Assembly: GCA_018433835.1 (NCBI GenBank)
Contig: JAHDQM010000017.1
Coordinates: 36,013 to 100,012, forward strand
Length of the DNA: 64,000 bases
Direction of reading: 5' to 3'
Source of the DNA: Methanoculleus sp.
GTDB taxonomy: Archaea > Halobacteriota > Methanomicrobia > Methanomicrobiales > Methanoculleaceae
The notes beneath the pieces were generated by a model, which worked only from the letters and a program-made list of their open reading frames with translations, made no database searches and was not told where the DNA came from. Positions within the stretch are counted from its first letter, which is position 1. Each line of letters begins with the position of its first letter. The translations under genes were made by a program, and so were the position numbers. Positions 46,303 through 55,259 of the stretch are shown piece after piece.

Positions 46303-47142
46303 ATGAGGCTGACGGTCCTCGTGGATAACGCCACCCTCACCGACCGCTACTTCCTCGCGGAACCCGGGCTCTCGATCTACCTTGAGGACGGGGGAACCCG
46401 CGTCCTCTTCGATGCCGGCTACTCGGGCATCCTCGTCTCCAACGCCCTGAAGATGGGGATCGACCTCCTCCGCGTCGGAGAGATTGTTATCTCCCACGGC
46501 CACCTCGACCACACCTGGGGCCTCGATGCTCTCGTCCGGCTCCATACCGAGGCTATCTTCGAAGGGCGCGAGCGGATCGAGCCCACGTTCATCGCTCATC
46601 CCGATGCGTTCCTCACCCGGAGCTGCGGCGGCGTCGGGGAGATCGGGTGCCACCTCTCGGTCGAGGAACTCTTCCGGCACGGGAAGGTCCTCCTCACCGC
46701 GACCCCCCTCTGGCTGACGGAGAACCTGGTCTTCCTCGGCGAGATCGAGCGGCGGTTCGAGTTCGAACGGGCACCTTCGTGCGGCTACATCTACACCCCC
46801 GACGGTATCCGGGACGACACCGTCGCCGACGACACCGCGCTCGCCTGCAAGACCGAGGAGGGACTCGTCGTCATAACCGGCTGCTCTCACGCGGGCATCT
46901 GCTCGATCGTCGAGCAGGCGCGCGAGGTCTGCGGCGAAGACCGGGTCGCCGACGTCATCGGCGGGTTCCACCTCCTCGACGCGCCGCCGGAGCAGATGCA
47001 GGGAATCCTCGACTATTTTGCGGGGGTGCAGCCGGCGGCGCTCCACCCCTGTCACTGCACCGACCTTGCGGCAAAGATTGCTCTTTCAAAGGTAGCGGAC
47101 GTCCGGGAGACCGGCGTCGGGCTGCATCTGGAGTACGGGTAG
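46303..47142 (+). CDS. MBL-fold hydrolase of the COG1237 type
   Basis: The 279-residue protein starts MRLTVLVDNATLTDRYFLAE. The metal site is ISHGHLDHTWGLDAL (complete HxHxDH), followed by TGCSHAGICSIVEQA, GGFHLLDAP and the C-terminal PCHCTD. This set of Cys/His motifs is characteristic of the COG1237 subgroup related to the methanopterin enzyme RFA-P synthase-associated MBL proteins. The role is not established. GGAGG lies 9 nt before ATG 46303. Its 5' end is also present as a fragment at 43130. Confidence 0.88.
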   Translation: MRLTVLVDNATLTDRYFLAEPGLSIYLEDGGTRVLFDAGYSGILVSNALKMGIDLLRVGEIVISHGHLDHTWGLDALVRLHTEAIFEGRERIEPTFIAHPDAFLTRSCGGVGEIGCHLSVEELFRHGKVLLTATPLWLTENLVFLGEIERRFEFERAPSCGYIYTPDGIRDDTVADDTALACKTEEGLVVITGCSHAGICSIVEQAREVCGEDRVADVIGGFHLLDAPPEQMQGILDYFAGVQPAALHPCHCTDLAAKIALSKVADVRETGVGLHLEYG

Positions 47143-47158
47143 ATCAGGCGTTGAGTTC

Positions 47159-50005
47159 CTATATGGCCGGGATCTCCCCGTGCTCCTCCTCGTAGGCGCG
47201 GACGGCCTCCGGGGCGCCGAGGAGGAAGCGGCGGGCGTTGTTGTAGACGGCCGGATATGCACCCGCATCGAGGGAGTCGAGGAGGCCGGCAAGCACCGCG
47301 ACGGCCGGCACCCGGTGGCGGGGCTCCATTCCGTCGATGAACGCAAACGCGTCGAGAGCCCGGACGGTGCTGTACTCGTTGATTGGGGCGAGCCGCCGGA
47401 GCACCTCCGCGAGGTAAGCCCGTCCATCTTCGGTCTCAAGCGACCGCTTCCTGTTCAGTGCGAACCTCCCATACAGCGCCCGCTGCTGGTCGGCCTGCTC
47501 GATTGCAAAGGCGGGCGAGGACTCGATCCCGGATAGAATCGCTACAAGGTCGTCGCAGTCGCTCCCCGCGACGGTGCCGAGGAAGGCTTCCCACGCGACG
47601 GGGTTTTTCGCTGAAACGGCTGCGAACGCCTCGAGGATCTCCAGCCGCTCCGGAGCGCTGCTCTCGAGGATCAGCGAAAACGCGGTGAGGCGGTCGGTCG
47701 CGGCCGCCGCCTCCCGGAACTGGCGGAGAAGCAGCCGGTGGACCTCGGGGGTGTCGAGGGTGGCGAGGATCGAAAGACAGGCGTTCTTGCGCTGCCGGTG
47801 CCGGATGGCCACGGCCTCTTCCTCCAGGGAGCCCGGCCCGCCGGGAGCGCTCGCCGTTGCTGCCCGCCGGTAGATCTCAAGGAGGGTGTCGCGGCTCCTT
47901 GCGGCGACGGATGCGAGTATCTTTTTCCGGGCATCGTGAAGCGCCCGGTAACGGTGGGCGAACCGCTCGTCCTCGACCGAGGGGAAGATGGTCAGGAACT
48001 GGCCGCCCGTCTCTTCCATGAGGCGGTCGTCGGCGATAAGATCGGTGCAGAGGTCGGCAAACCGGCCGGAGACCTTCGCGTCCGGGTCCTCGAGGACCCG
48101 GAGCATCTCCCGGTCGGCGAGCGCGAGAAATGCGGTGAAGCGGCCGACGATATCGGCATCCTTCAGGACCTGGAGGTAGAGTTCGTTCTCCGGCGGCCGA
48201 AACATCGTCTTTCCGTAGAAAGAGTAGCCGCGGTTGAGCGAGAGGAACGCGGGCCGATCGACGGCGTCGATGACGATCTCCCCTGCCTCGTCCATAATCC
48301 GGACGGTCCGGTCCGCGATATCCCGGCCTTCGGCGTCGGCGAGCGCGAACCGGAACGGAAACTCCCAGAGGCGGCCGCCCGGCGAGCGGCTCTGCCGGTA
48401 GGCGAGGCTGAACCGCCGGGCGGCCGGGTCGTACGCGGGGGTCACGGTGAGGACGGGGTACTCTTTCTCCTTCAACCAGACCGCCGCCATCCCCGAGAAG
48501 TCCATGCCTGAGGTCTCCTCCATGCAGCGTATCCAGTCGTCGCGGGAGGCGTTCGCGTGCCGGAACCGGTCGTGGTAGCGGGCGAGCCCTTCCGCAAACC
48601 TCTCCTTCCCCATCAGCGTCTCGATCATCCTGACGAACTCGGGGGCTTTCACGTAGGTGACCCCGGTTATGAGGTCGTTCGGGTCGTTGAAGCCGTCCGG
48701 CTCGATCGGCATCGAGCCCGCGCCCCGGTCGAGGGCGAGCGTCCCGGCCGAGGGATCGAGGAGGTCGAGCACGGTCCGGAGGCGGGAGTAGGCCTCGCCG
48801 AAGAGGAAGGCGTGGTACTGGTTCTCGACGTGGACCGTCACCGCTTCGTTGAGCCAGATCTCGAACGGGCTCCTCCCCGTCACTTCGGAGCCGTTTTCGT
48901 TGTGGTAGTACTCGTGGACCTTCACCCTGACCATGTACTCGAAGGCCGGGTCGGTCGTCTCGGGGCTGGGCATGATCCGGTTTGCGGCAATCGTCGTGTT
49001 CCCGACGTTTTCCATCCCGCCGAAGTCGGAGTTCTGCATGGCGATCTCCCGGTAGACCGATCCTGTGTAGGCGTAGCCCGCCGTGACGGTCGCAGCAAGC
49101 CCGGCGAGCGTTCTTCTGGACTCTTCGAGGCCCTCCCGGTCACCGGAGCGTTTCGCTTCGTCGCGCACCCGCACAAGGCGCCACATCTCCTGCCGGGTCT
49201 CCCTGTCGCGCTCCTCGCCGCGGCCGGTGAAGAGGTGGACCCACATCACCGCGTCCGCGAGGATATCGAGCGCACGCTCCGCTGCCTCCGCATCGGAACC
49301 GGGTTTTGCGAGGAGTTCGAGGGAGAACGTCCGCCCGTCGGGGTACTCGAACTCCCGCCGGTAGGTGTCGTAGCACCCCACCCCGAGGAAGAAGAGGTAG
49401 GGAGCCATCGGCGTCCTGGTGTTCTCGTACTCCTGGACGGAGCGGCCGAGGCCCAGGTAATACCGCGATCCTCTGGGATCGCCGTTCGATATGAGGTTCG
49501 TGTAGCCGTCGTCAGCGACGATCGCCGTCGTGTAGGTGCACTTCGCGGTCATGTCGTCGAGGCAGGGGACCAGCCGCTGGAACCCCCACTGCTGGCACTG
49601 GGTGATCTGGGTGGGCGGCCCGGCGGGAGAGATCCCGTCGTAGTAGAGGCCTTCGAGGACGTGGCTGCTCGGCCGGCAGATCGTCTCGGTATCGAGGGTG
49701 AACCGGGTCCGGGGCGGGACGGGGGGGTCGAAAGCGACGGTGAGATGTGCGGCGCCCCTATCGTAGGTATAGGTGACGGCGTATCCGGCGCACGCGACCC
49801 GAAGGATATCCAGGTCGCGGGCGTTCAGAGCGAGGGATTCAAGCGGCGCGTCGAGTGTTTCGGCGGTGAGGGCCGAGACGACCCGGGTGTGGCCGTCGTA
49901 GACGTCGAAGGCGAGATCCATGTGGACGACCCGCACCACGAGCGCCCCGAAATCCCCCGGGTAGTAGCGAAAGAGCCTTTCCTGCCCTTCTTCTTCCCGG
50001 GTCAA
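47159..50005 (-). CDS. M1-family (gluzincin) peptidase with long C-terminal domain
   Basis: The 948-residue protein has the aminopeptidase signature GGMENVG at about 328-334 and zinc motif HEYYH at 364-368, followed 18 residues later by the third ligand in LNEAVT (Glu387). This is the exact M1 arrangement. Beyond about 480 comes a beta domain and a long helical repeat domain. TTG at 50005 is the likely start: it overlaps the upstream HEAT gene's TGA and has GAGG 7 nt upstream. The frame open to 50401 is antisense-like overlap of the HEAT gene and is not used. No signal peptide, so cytoplasmic. Confidence 0.9.
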   Translation of the reverse strand: MTREEEGQERLFRYYPGDFGALVVRVVHMDLAFDVYDGHTRVVSALTAETLDAPLESLALNARDLDILRVACAGYAVTYTYDRGAAHLTVAFDPPVPPRTRFTLDTETICRPSSHVLEGLYYDGISPAGPPTQITQCQQWGFQRLVPCLDDMTAKCTYTTAIVADDGYTNLISNGDPRGSRYYLGLGRSVQEYENTRTPMAPYLFFLGVGCYDTYRREFEYPDGRTFSLELLAKPGSDAEAAERALDILADAVMWVHLFTGRGEERDRETRQEMWRLVRVRDEAKRSGDREGLEESRRTLAGLAATVTAGYAYTGSVYREIAMQNSDFGGMENVGNTTIAANRIMPSPETTDPAFEYMVRVKVHEYYHNENGSEVTGRSPFEIWLNEAVTVHVENQYHAFLFGEAYSRLRTVLDLLDPSAGTLALDRGAGSMPIEPDGFNDPNDLITGVTYVKAPEFVRMIETLMGKERFAEGLARYHDRFRHANASRDDWIRCMEETSGMDFSGMAAVWLKEKEYPVLTVTPAYDPAARRFSLAYRQSRSPGGRLWEFPFRFALADAEGRDIADRTVRIMDEAGEIVIDAVDRPAFLSLNRGYSFYGKTMFRPPENELYLQVLKDADIVGRFTAFLALADREMLRVLEDPDAKVSGRFADLCTDLIADDRLMEETGGQFLTIFPSVEDERFAHRYRALHDARKKILASVAARSRDTLLEIYRRAATASAPGGPGSLEEEAVAIRHRQRKNACLSILATLDTPEVHRLLLRQFREAAAATDRLTAFSLILESSAPERLEILEAFAAVSAKNPVAWEAFLGTVAGSDCDDLVAILSGIESSPAFAIEQADQQRALYGRFALNRKRSLETEDGRAYLAEVLRRLAPINEYSTVRALDAFAFIDGMEPRHRVPAVAVLAGLLDSLDAGAYPAVYNNARRFLLGAPEAVRAYEEEHGEIPAI

Positions 50006-50532
50006 AGCCCTGCCTCGCCGGTGATCTCGCGGAGGGCACGGCGGATCGCCGTCCTGACTTCGGGCTCCTCCTCGTCCTCGAGCGCGGCGGAGAGGGTGCC
50101 GCCCGCCCGCGGGTCGCGCAGTTTCCCGAGCGCATCGGCGGCGGCCGTCCTGACGTCCTTCTTTTTGTCCGCGAGAAGGGGGAGGATCGGCTCGACCGCG
50201 CGAGGGTCGCCGAGCTCGCCGAGCGACCAGACGGCACCGCGCCGCGTCCACCGGTCCGGGTCGGCGAGGAGGGGCAGCAGCGGCTCGACGGCCCGCGGGT
50301 CGCGGAGCTTCCCGAGCGCCTGCGCGGCGACCCAGCGGACCTCGTTTTCCGGGTCGTGCAGGGCGGCGATCAGCGGCTCGACCGCCCGCGGATCGGCGCA
50401 CCCCCCCAGCGCCTCGGCCGCCCGCAGCCGGTAGGGGGTGCTCTCGTCCGAGAGCTGCTCGATGTACTTGCCGATGTTCTCCTCACGCCGCTTCTTTTTG
50501 TCCTCTATAAGGCGTTTTACCGAGCGTTCCAT
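50002..50532 (-). CDS. HEAT-repeat protein
   Basis: The 176-residue protein starts MERSVKRLIEDKKKRREE. It then has about five HEAT/PBS-lyase-like repeats with the unit DPRAVEPLLPLLADP...R..AA.ALG.L (for example at about 46-66, 77-97, 108-128, 139-155). It is a likely scaffold for a protein partner. Its stop overlaps the start of the M1 peptidase gene (TTTGA), so the two are translated together and may interact. ATG 50532 is preferred to the frame open to 50598. Confidence 0.88.
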   Translation of the reverse strand: MERSVKRLIEDKKKRREENIGKYIEQLSDESTPYRLRAAEALGGCADPRAVEPLIAALHDPENEVRWVAAQALGKLRDPRAVEPLLPLLADPDRWTRRGAVWSLGELGDPRAVEPILPLLADKKKDVRTAAADALGKLRDPRAGGTLSAALEDEEEPEVRTAIRRALREITGEAGL

Positions 50533-50640
50533 CTCAATCCCTCCAGGTTCTGCTGCAAACCTGATGTCGTTTACGATATATAGCACCTGGCACGGCATCC
50601 TTCCGTGTTGCAGGTTTGGATTCGCCGTCGCCCATAATAG

Positions 50641-50991
50641 TTACGCGGTCTCCTCTTCTTCGTCGACAACGTCGAACGCGACGATCCTGTAGTTGTAATA
50701 CCGCCCGTCCGGGGCGGTGAAAGAGAGGAAGACCATCAGCCCGTGCTCGTCCGAGATCCAGAGTTCGGCGTCGTCGTCGACGGTGTGATAATTGAAGCCG
50801 AACCTGATGAGAGCCTCCTCGATGGCACTGTCGGCCTCCATATCCTGGACCATCTCAAACGTCGCGGCCAGGGGATACTCCCGCTCCTCGAGCGCAGACA
50901 CCTGAAGCCTTGCCTGCTTCTCCGCAAGGAGGAGATTGTCCAGGGTCGCCATGATCTCCTGCGCGACCGGATTCACCTCTTCCAACCCCAT
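50641..50991 (-). CDS. Hypothetical acidic protein
   Basis: The 116-residue protein has an N-terminal helical, possibly coiled-coil part (VAQEIMATLDNLLLAEKQARL) and a C-terminal beta-rich part (DDDAELWISDEHGLMVFLSF, YNYRIVAFDVVDEEEE). No family is recognised. Coding-like codon usage and a conserved-looking core support reality. It is divergent from the GTPase gene at 51180. Confidence 0.7.
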   Translation of the reverse strand: MGLEEVNPVAQEIMATLDNLLLAEKQARLQVSALEEREYPLAATFEMVQDMEADSAIEEALIRFGFNYHTVDDDAELWISDEHGLMVFLSFTAPDGRYYNYRIVAFDVVDEEEETA

Positions 50992-51179
50992 GCCCGTACC
51001 TTTGACCTGTTGGTATATAGTTCAGGAAGTCAAGTCCCCCTGCGGAGCAGGAAACTAATCTCTCACCACGCCACGATCCCGGAAAAAACATTTCCTGGAA
51101 ACGGCCGGGGACGTCTCCATCCTCGCCACGGCGCCGCCATAGCGAAACCCTAAAACATCCTGGTGCCGATACAGGGCTG

Positions 51180-51665
51180 ATGGCAGAAGGCAGGCTCAAG
51201 ATTGTCGTATTCGGCTCCTTCAATGCAGGAAAGTCCAGTTTTATCCAGGCACTCGACCCCCGCAGCCGCCACATCGAAGCAACCTCGAAAGAGGGTCCCA
51301 CGACCGTTGCGTTCGATTTCGGCAGGCTCCAGGTGGGGGACCAGGCGGTCTACCTCTTCGGGACGCCGGGGCAGGAACGGTTCGAGTTTGTCCGGCAGAT
51401 CCTCTCGCGGGGGATGGACGGCGCGATCATCGTCGTGGACGCCACCACGGGAGTGGACGCGATGACCCGGCACCTCTACGACCAGTTGAAGGGCCTCGAA
51501 GTGCCGCTCGCGTTCATGGCGAACAAGTGCGACAGTCCGGGCGCGGTGCCCGAGGCTATCCGCCGGGATCTCCCGGGAGAGATGGTGCACCCCATCTCCG
51601 CGCGGAGCGGCGATAACGTCCATGCGGCACTTGATGCCTTCGTGGCAACCCTGGCCACCCGATAG
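51180..51665 (+). CDS. Small Ras-like GTPase (COG2229/MglA-like group)
   Basis: The 161-residue GTPase has P-loop GSFNAGKSS (residues 12-20), switch I TTVAFDFG, switch II FGTPGQERF, G4 NKCD and an ISARSG G5-like segment. The PGQERF-type switch II and short length match the COG2229 group of prokaryotic small GTPases that includes polarity and motility regulators. It is followed 42 nt later by an ARM-like repeat protein on the same strand, a plausible effector or regulator. Confidence 0.9.
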   Translation: MAEGRLKIVVFGSFNAGKSSFIQALDPRSRHIEATSKEGPTTVAFDFGRLQVGDQAVYLFGTPGQERFEFVRQILSRGMDGAIIVVDATTGVDAMTRHLYDQLKGLEVPLAFMANKCDSPGAVPEAIRRDLPGEMVHPISARSGDNVHAALDAFVATLATR

Positions 51666-51707
51666 CGATCATTTTTACTGCCTGCGGATCGTTCTTCTCT
51701 GCACACA

Positions 51708-52532
51708 ATGACCCGCAAAGAGACCTATATCAGGGAGGTTGCCCGGCTGCTCACGAGTTTTCTTTCGAGCGGGAGCGCCGTGGATCTTCTCGCCTACCTG
51801 GTCGCGGGAAGCACTCTCCCCGGACCCCGGGCAAACCTGGAGCTCGCAGATGCGTTCGGCGAGACCGTGCGGGAGTTCGCGGTTGCCGATGCCGACGATC
51901 ACCGGATCCTGTGGGACCTCTGTGTCGAACTCGCCTGCGTTTCCCCGGAGGATGCACCGACGGGAGACCCGCACGAGTTCCTCTCATTCTGCGGCGTCAG
52001 GGGTATCGGGGCGATCGGGTCCGTATCGCCGGCATGCGTCGAGGCGGCGCTCACGCACCTCGCGGAAGCCTCCGTCGATCCGCGGTGGCGGATCAGGGAG
52101 GCGGTGGCAATGGGGCTTCAGGACCTCCTCTCCCGGCAGCGGGATACGACGATCCCGGAACTGGAAGACTGGGTGGAGGGAGGTTCCTGGCTCACCATGC
52201 GGGCCGCGGTCGCGGGGATTGCCGAACCGGATCTCCTCGCGGAACCGGAACTCGCACGGACGGCGTTCAGGCTCCACCGCAAGACCCTGATCCGTGTCTA
52301 CACCGCGAAGGAGAGGCAGTCCGAGGCTTTCCGCGCGCTCAGAAAGGCGCTCGGCTACACGCTCAGCCTGGTCGTCGTCGCCCTTCCCGGGATCGGCTTT
52401 GAGTACCTGCGGCAGCTCGCAACCCTCGACGACCAGGATATCCGGTGGATTGTGAGAGAGAACCTCAAAAAGAACCGGCTCGAGAAGCAGTACCCCGAGA
52501 CGGTGCAGCACATCCGGGCGCAGTTGCCGTAG
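51708..52532 (+). CDS. ARM/HEAT-like helical protein
   Basis: The 274-residue helical protein shows DPRWRIREAVAMGLQDLLSR, SWLTMRAAVAGIAEPDLL and DIRWIVRENLKKNRLEKQYP. These are HEAT-like helices with the typical W/R-A-V-A spacing. No catalytic motif. It is downstream of the small GTPase with the same orientation, so the two may work together (inference). Confidence 0.82.
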   Translation: MTRKETYIREVARLLTSFLSSGSAVDLLAYLVAGSTLPGPRANLELADAFGETVREFAVADADDHRILWDLCVELACVSPEDAPTGDPHEFLSFCGVRGIGAIGSVSPACVEAALTHLAEASVDPRWRIREAVAMGLQDLLSRQRDTTIPELEDWVEGGSWLTMRAAVAGIAEPDLLAEPELARTAFRLHRKTLIRVYTAKERQSEAFRALRKALGYTLSLVVVALPGIGFEYLRQLATLDDQDIRWIVRENLKKNRLEKQYPETVQHIRAQLP

Positions 52533-52749
52533 AGGGGGAACTCCCGGACTCGAAACCCTTCGGTGCTCGAACTCCGGCTCTTCGAACTCCTGTCCTACGG
52601 ACAGTCGTTCGTTGGAACGTCACCCCCTCCGGGGCACACATCGCAAGTCGCACCTTGCGGTGCTCCTGCTCCGCCTGCCCCCCTGGGGCACACATCGCAA
52701 GTCGAAAATGGTTCGCATTTTCTCGAACTCCGGGCCTTCGGCCCGTAGT
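52533..52749. repeat. Hairpin-rich repeat cluster
   Basis: The spacer holds a direct repeat (GGGGCACACATCGCAAGTCG at 52637-52656 and 52685-52704). Several small hairpins are present: gtcc-tac-ggac, cgttc-gttg-gaacg, gcacc-ttgc-ggtgc, gaaaatg-gttcg-cattttc and ggcc-ttc-ggcc. The phrase tcgaactcc recurs three times. It looks like a dispersed repeat or regulatory RNA rather than coding DNA. Confidence 0.6.
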
Positions 52750-53490
52750 TTATTCCACAATCGCCGACGCCGTCTCGTCGAAGGGGTTTGTCCGCATCGC
52801 AAGCGAGAAGAGGTACGGGTAGTTCTTCTGCAGGTAGCGCATGTAGTCCAGCCACTCGCGGATCAGGAAGCCGTAGATCCGTTCGAGATCGCCTGCGAGA
52901 TGGGCCGTGTCGATCTCTGGCAGATCGGAGAAGCCGGGCCGGCGCTGCAGTTCTTCGTTGAAGTGGAATACCGCCCGGAGGAGTTCGGTAAACGTCTCGT
53001 GCTCGAGGAGCACAGGGTTCTCCAGCAGCCGCAGGAGGAAGTCCTCGCGTGACCCTAGGAACCGTTTGAAGGCGTCCAGGTCGACGTTTTCCATCCCGAC
53101 ACGGCAGGGATGTCGCCTCAGCTGCCTTGCAACCCCCCGGAACTTCTCGTCGGTCCAGGTATCATCGACCAGCAGCAGCGGCCGGACCCGGTCCAGGTTG
53201 GGGTCGTTATCGGAGATGTAGGTCAGGAGCTGCGTCCCGAGGGTCGAGAAGAACATCCCGATGACCATGTTCAGTTTTTCCATCCTCTGCCGCCGGTCGC
53301 GGGACGCGAGCACCTGGTGGAAGACGAGCGTCACCAGGAGGACCTCGAGCGGGAGGAACGCAATATCGCCGAGCGTGTAGATGCCGATGTGGTGGAGGTC
53401 GTGGAAGATCAGGAAGTGGAGGGCGTAGAGCATGGTCGAGAGGATGACAAGCCCCGTCCCGAGGGCGATCAGCCACCGTCTTTCTTCCAT
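52750..53490 (-). CDS. Membrane-anchored protein, unknown
   Basis: The 246-residue protein has two N-terminal transmembrane helices (about 7-29 and 40-62), then a charged cytoplasmic domain. Notable segments are ASRDRRQRMEKLNMVIGMFFSTLGTQLL and LERIYGFLIREWLDYMRYLQKNYPYLFSLAMRTNPFD. The soluble part is helical and rich in conserved-looking charged residues. No family is named with confidence. A signalling or scaffolding role is possible but unsupported. Confidence 0.8.
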   Translation of the reverse strand: MEERRWLIALGTGLVILSTMLYALHFLIFHDLHHIGIYTLGDIAFLPLEVLLVTLVFHQVLASRDRRQRMEKLNMVIGMFFSTLGTQLLTYISDNDPNLDRVRPLLLVDDTWTDEKFRGVARQLRRHPCRVGMENVDLDAFKRFLGSREDFLLRLLENPVLLEHETFTELLRAVFHFNEELQRRPGFSDLPEIDTAHLAGDLERIYGFLIREWLDYMRYLQKNYPYLFSLAMRTNPFDETASAIVE

Positions 53491-53549
53491 CGTGAGGATC
53501 TATGTACACCCGAATCCCATGAAACCCGCGGTCCCCGGGTAGAGTGAGT

Positions 53550-54221
53550 TCACCGCCCCCACACCCCGTAGCGCTTCCACGCCTCCTCGACGTGCAGTGC
53601 CTGCATCCCGAGTCTTTGGGGCGCGAACACGTCGTTCTCGGAGTTGTCCCCGATGAAGAGGACGTCGGGGGCCGAAAGGCCCATCCGCCCGAGAGCCGCC
53701 GTGTATATCCGCGGGTCCGGCTTCTGGTAGCCGAGGTCTGAAGAGAAGATGACGAAGCCGAGACGGTCGTAGAGCCCGAGCGCCCGCATCTCGCGCTCCG
53801 AAAAGACCCGCTGCCCGTTCGAAACGACCCCCGTCTTCTTCGTGCCGAAGATGTCGAGCAGCCTCCGGCTCTTTTCGATGACGCCGAGACGCCTGAGCGA
53901 CGCGGCCCGAAACGCCCGGGCGGCCTCGACGCCGAGCCGCTCGCTATCGATCTTCCAGACGGCGTGTTCGGCGCAGATGCCCGCAAAGACCTCCTCGACC
54001 CGCACCTCCGGATGGCGCTCCCCGGTCCGGTCGGCCGCTTCCCTGACCCGGACGGCGTAGAGCTCCTTCAGGGCTTCGGGCATGATCCGGACGCCCTGGT
54101 AGATGAGCCACCGTGAGAGGCACCGGTAGGTCTCGATATCGCGTTCATCAGCCAGGATATCGATGAGCGTCCCGTAGCAGTCGAAGAGAACCCCCTCTAC
54201 CGGTGGACCGCGGCCAGGCAC
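53550..54221 (-). CDS. HAD-superfamily hydrolase
   Basis: The 223-residue HAD phosphatase has motif I VLFDCYGTLIDI, a helical cap (type I), motif II VVSNGQ, motif III YQKPDPRIYTAAL and motif IV VLFIGDNSENDVFAPQRLGM. The Cys after the nucleophile Asp is common in the haloacid/phosphatase group. A GTG at 54221 is preceded by GGAGG 7 nt upstream and overlaps the APH-like gene by 25 bp, so it is coupled to that gene. Confidence 0.9.
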   Translation of the reverse strand: MPGRGPPVEGVLFDCYGTLIDILADERDIETYRCLSRWLIYQGVRIMPEALKELYAVRVREAADRTGERHPEVRVEEVFAGICAEHAVWKIDSERLGVEAARAFRAASLRRLGVIEKSRRLLDIFGTKKTGVVSNGQRVFSEREMRALGLYDRLGFVIFSSDLGYQKPDPRIYTAALGRMGLSAPDVLFIGDNSENDVFAPQRLGMQALHVEEAWKRYGVWGR

Positions 54222-55132
54222 GCCTCTGCCTCCGAAAGCAGCCAGTCACGTTCCGCCGCCCGCCAGGGCAGCCGGGCGATCCTGAGGTACCCGAGTGCCA
54301 TGAAGAAGGGGAGGACGGCGGTATGGCGCCGGAACTCTTCAACGCTCTGGCTGTAGTGCCAGAGCAGGTGGCCGATGTAGTCTTCGGCCCTCGAGTTGCT
54401 CCCGCCCGACGTCTTGAGCTCCGCGGCGAGGATGCCGAGGTCGCGAACCGGGTGGGTGTGGTTCCGGGCCCCCTCGAAGTCGATCGCGCAGGTGTCCCCG
54501 TCGAAGAGGTAGTTGCTGAGCGTGGCGTCGCCGTGGACCATGCAGCCAACGTTGGGGTCAAGCCGCGTGCCGTGCCACCACGCCCCGAGCAGGCGATCGA
54601 ACCGCTTCCTCCGGGGTCCCGGGAGGGCGTTCTGGTCGAGCACCGCGTGGAAGTAGGTGAAATCGCGCTCCCGTTTGCAGGAAGTCCGCGTGCCGTCGTG
54701 GAGCCGGCGGAGCAGGTGCGCGACGCCGGTCAGGGGCTCGTAAAGGGATTCCCCCGCCGCGAGGAGTTCCCGCATGGTCGTGCCGGGGACGTACTCGGTC
54801 ACGAGGACGGAATGAAACCGGCTGTTCGTGGCGATGGCATGGGGAACGCGGATCCAGCCGGATACATGGCGGAGCCGGCGGAACTCGTTCTTCATCGCCG
54901 CATCCGCGTTGTAGCGGGTCTTCGCACCCGTCGGCGCGCCGAAGAACTTGCCGACCACGCTGAACGCGGTGCCGGCGAACTCGTATCGGCAGACGACGTG
55001 CGATGCAGGCTCTACCCGGTAGACCCGGATCTTACCGCGCCACCCGGCCAATCGGTCGGCGAGGACGCCCGCGAGCCAGTCGCCGAACGCATCGCCGGCC
55101 TCCAGGCGTCCTACCTTCTTCTCGACGATCAA
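54197..55132 (-). CDS. APH-fold (aminoglycoside phosphotransferase-like) kinase
   Basis: The 311-residue protein has the Brenner motif MVHGDATLSNYLF and the metal motif CAIDFEGARN. An N-lobe nucleotide region includes SVVGKFFGAPTG. Such kinases phosphorylate small molecules, so resistance should not be assumed. The only workable start is TTG 55132 (IVEKKVGRLEAG follows). It overlaps the HAD gene, suggesting a kinase/phosphatase pair. Confidence 0.85.
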   Translation of the reverse strand: MIVEKKVGRLEAGDAFGDWLAGVLADRLAGWRGKIRVYRVEPASHVVCRYEFAGTAFSVVGKFFGAPTGAKTRYNADAAMKNEFRRLRHVSGWIRVPHAIATNSRFHSVLVTEYVPGTTMRELLAAGESLYEPLTGVAHLLRRLHDGTRTSCKRERDFTYFHAVLDQNALPGPRRKRFDRLLGAWWHGTRLDPNVGCMVHGDATLSNYLFDGDTCAIDFEGARNHTHPVRDLGILAAELKTSGGSNSRAEDYIGHLLWHYSQSVEEFRRHTAVLPFFMALGYLRIARLPWRAAERDWLLSEAEACLAAVHR

Positions 55133-55259
55133 CTACTGTATCACCAGAATACCCGGGAGTCCTGCAGGGCAATGAAGGTAACCATGGAATCGGACCCACA
55201 CCTTTTTTACCGCCATGACGTCTTAACGGGATACCGGTGCATCCCGGGAGTGACGAGCC

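Noticed and set aside
50032..50434. Plus-strand frame running opposite the M1 and HEAT genes (from 48557)
   Set aside because: Repetitive Ser/Arg product arises from reading HEAT repeats antisense; the sense frame has the real repeat pattern.
54197..55132. Antibiotic resistance for the APH-like gene
   Set aside because: Only the general APH fold motifs are visible; most archaeal members act on metabolites, so no resistance claim is made.
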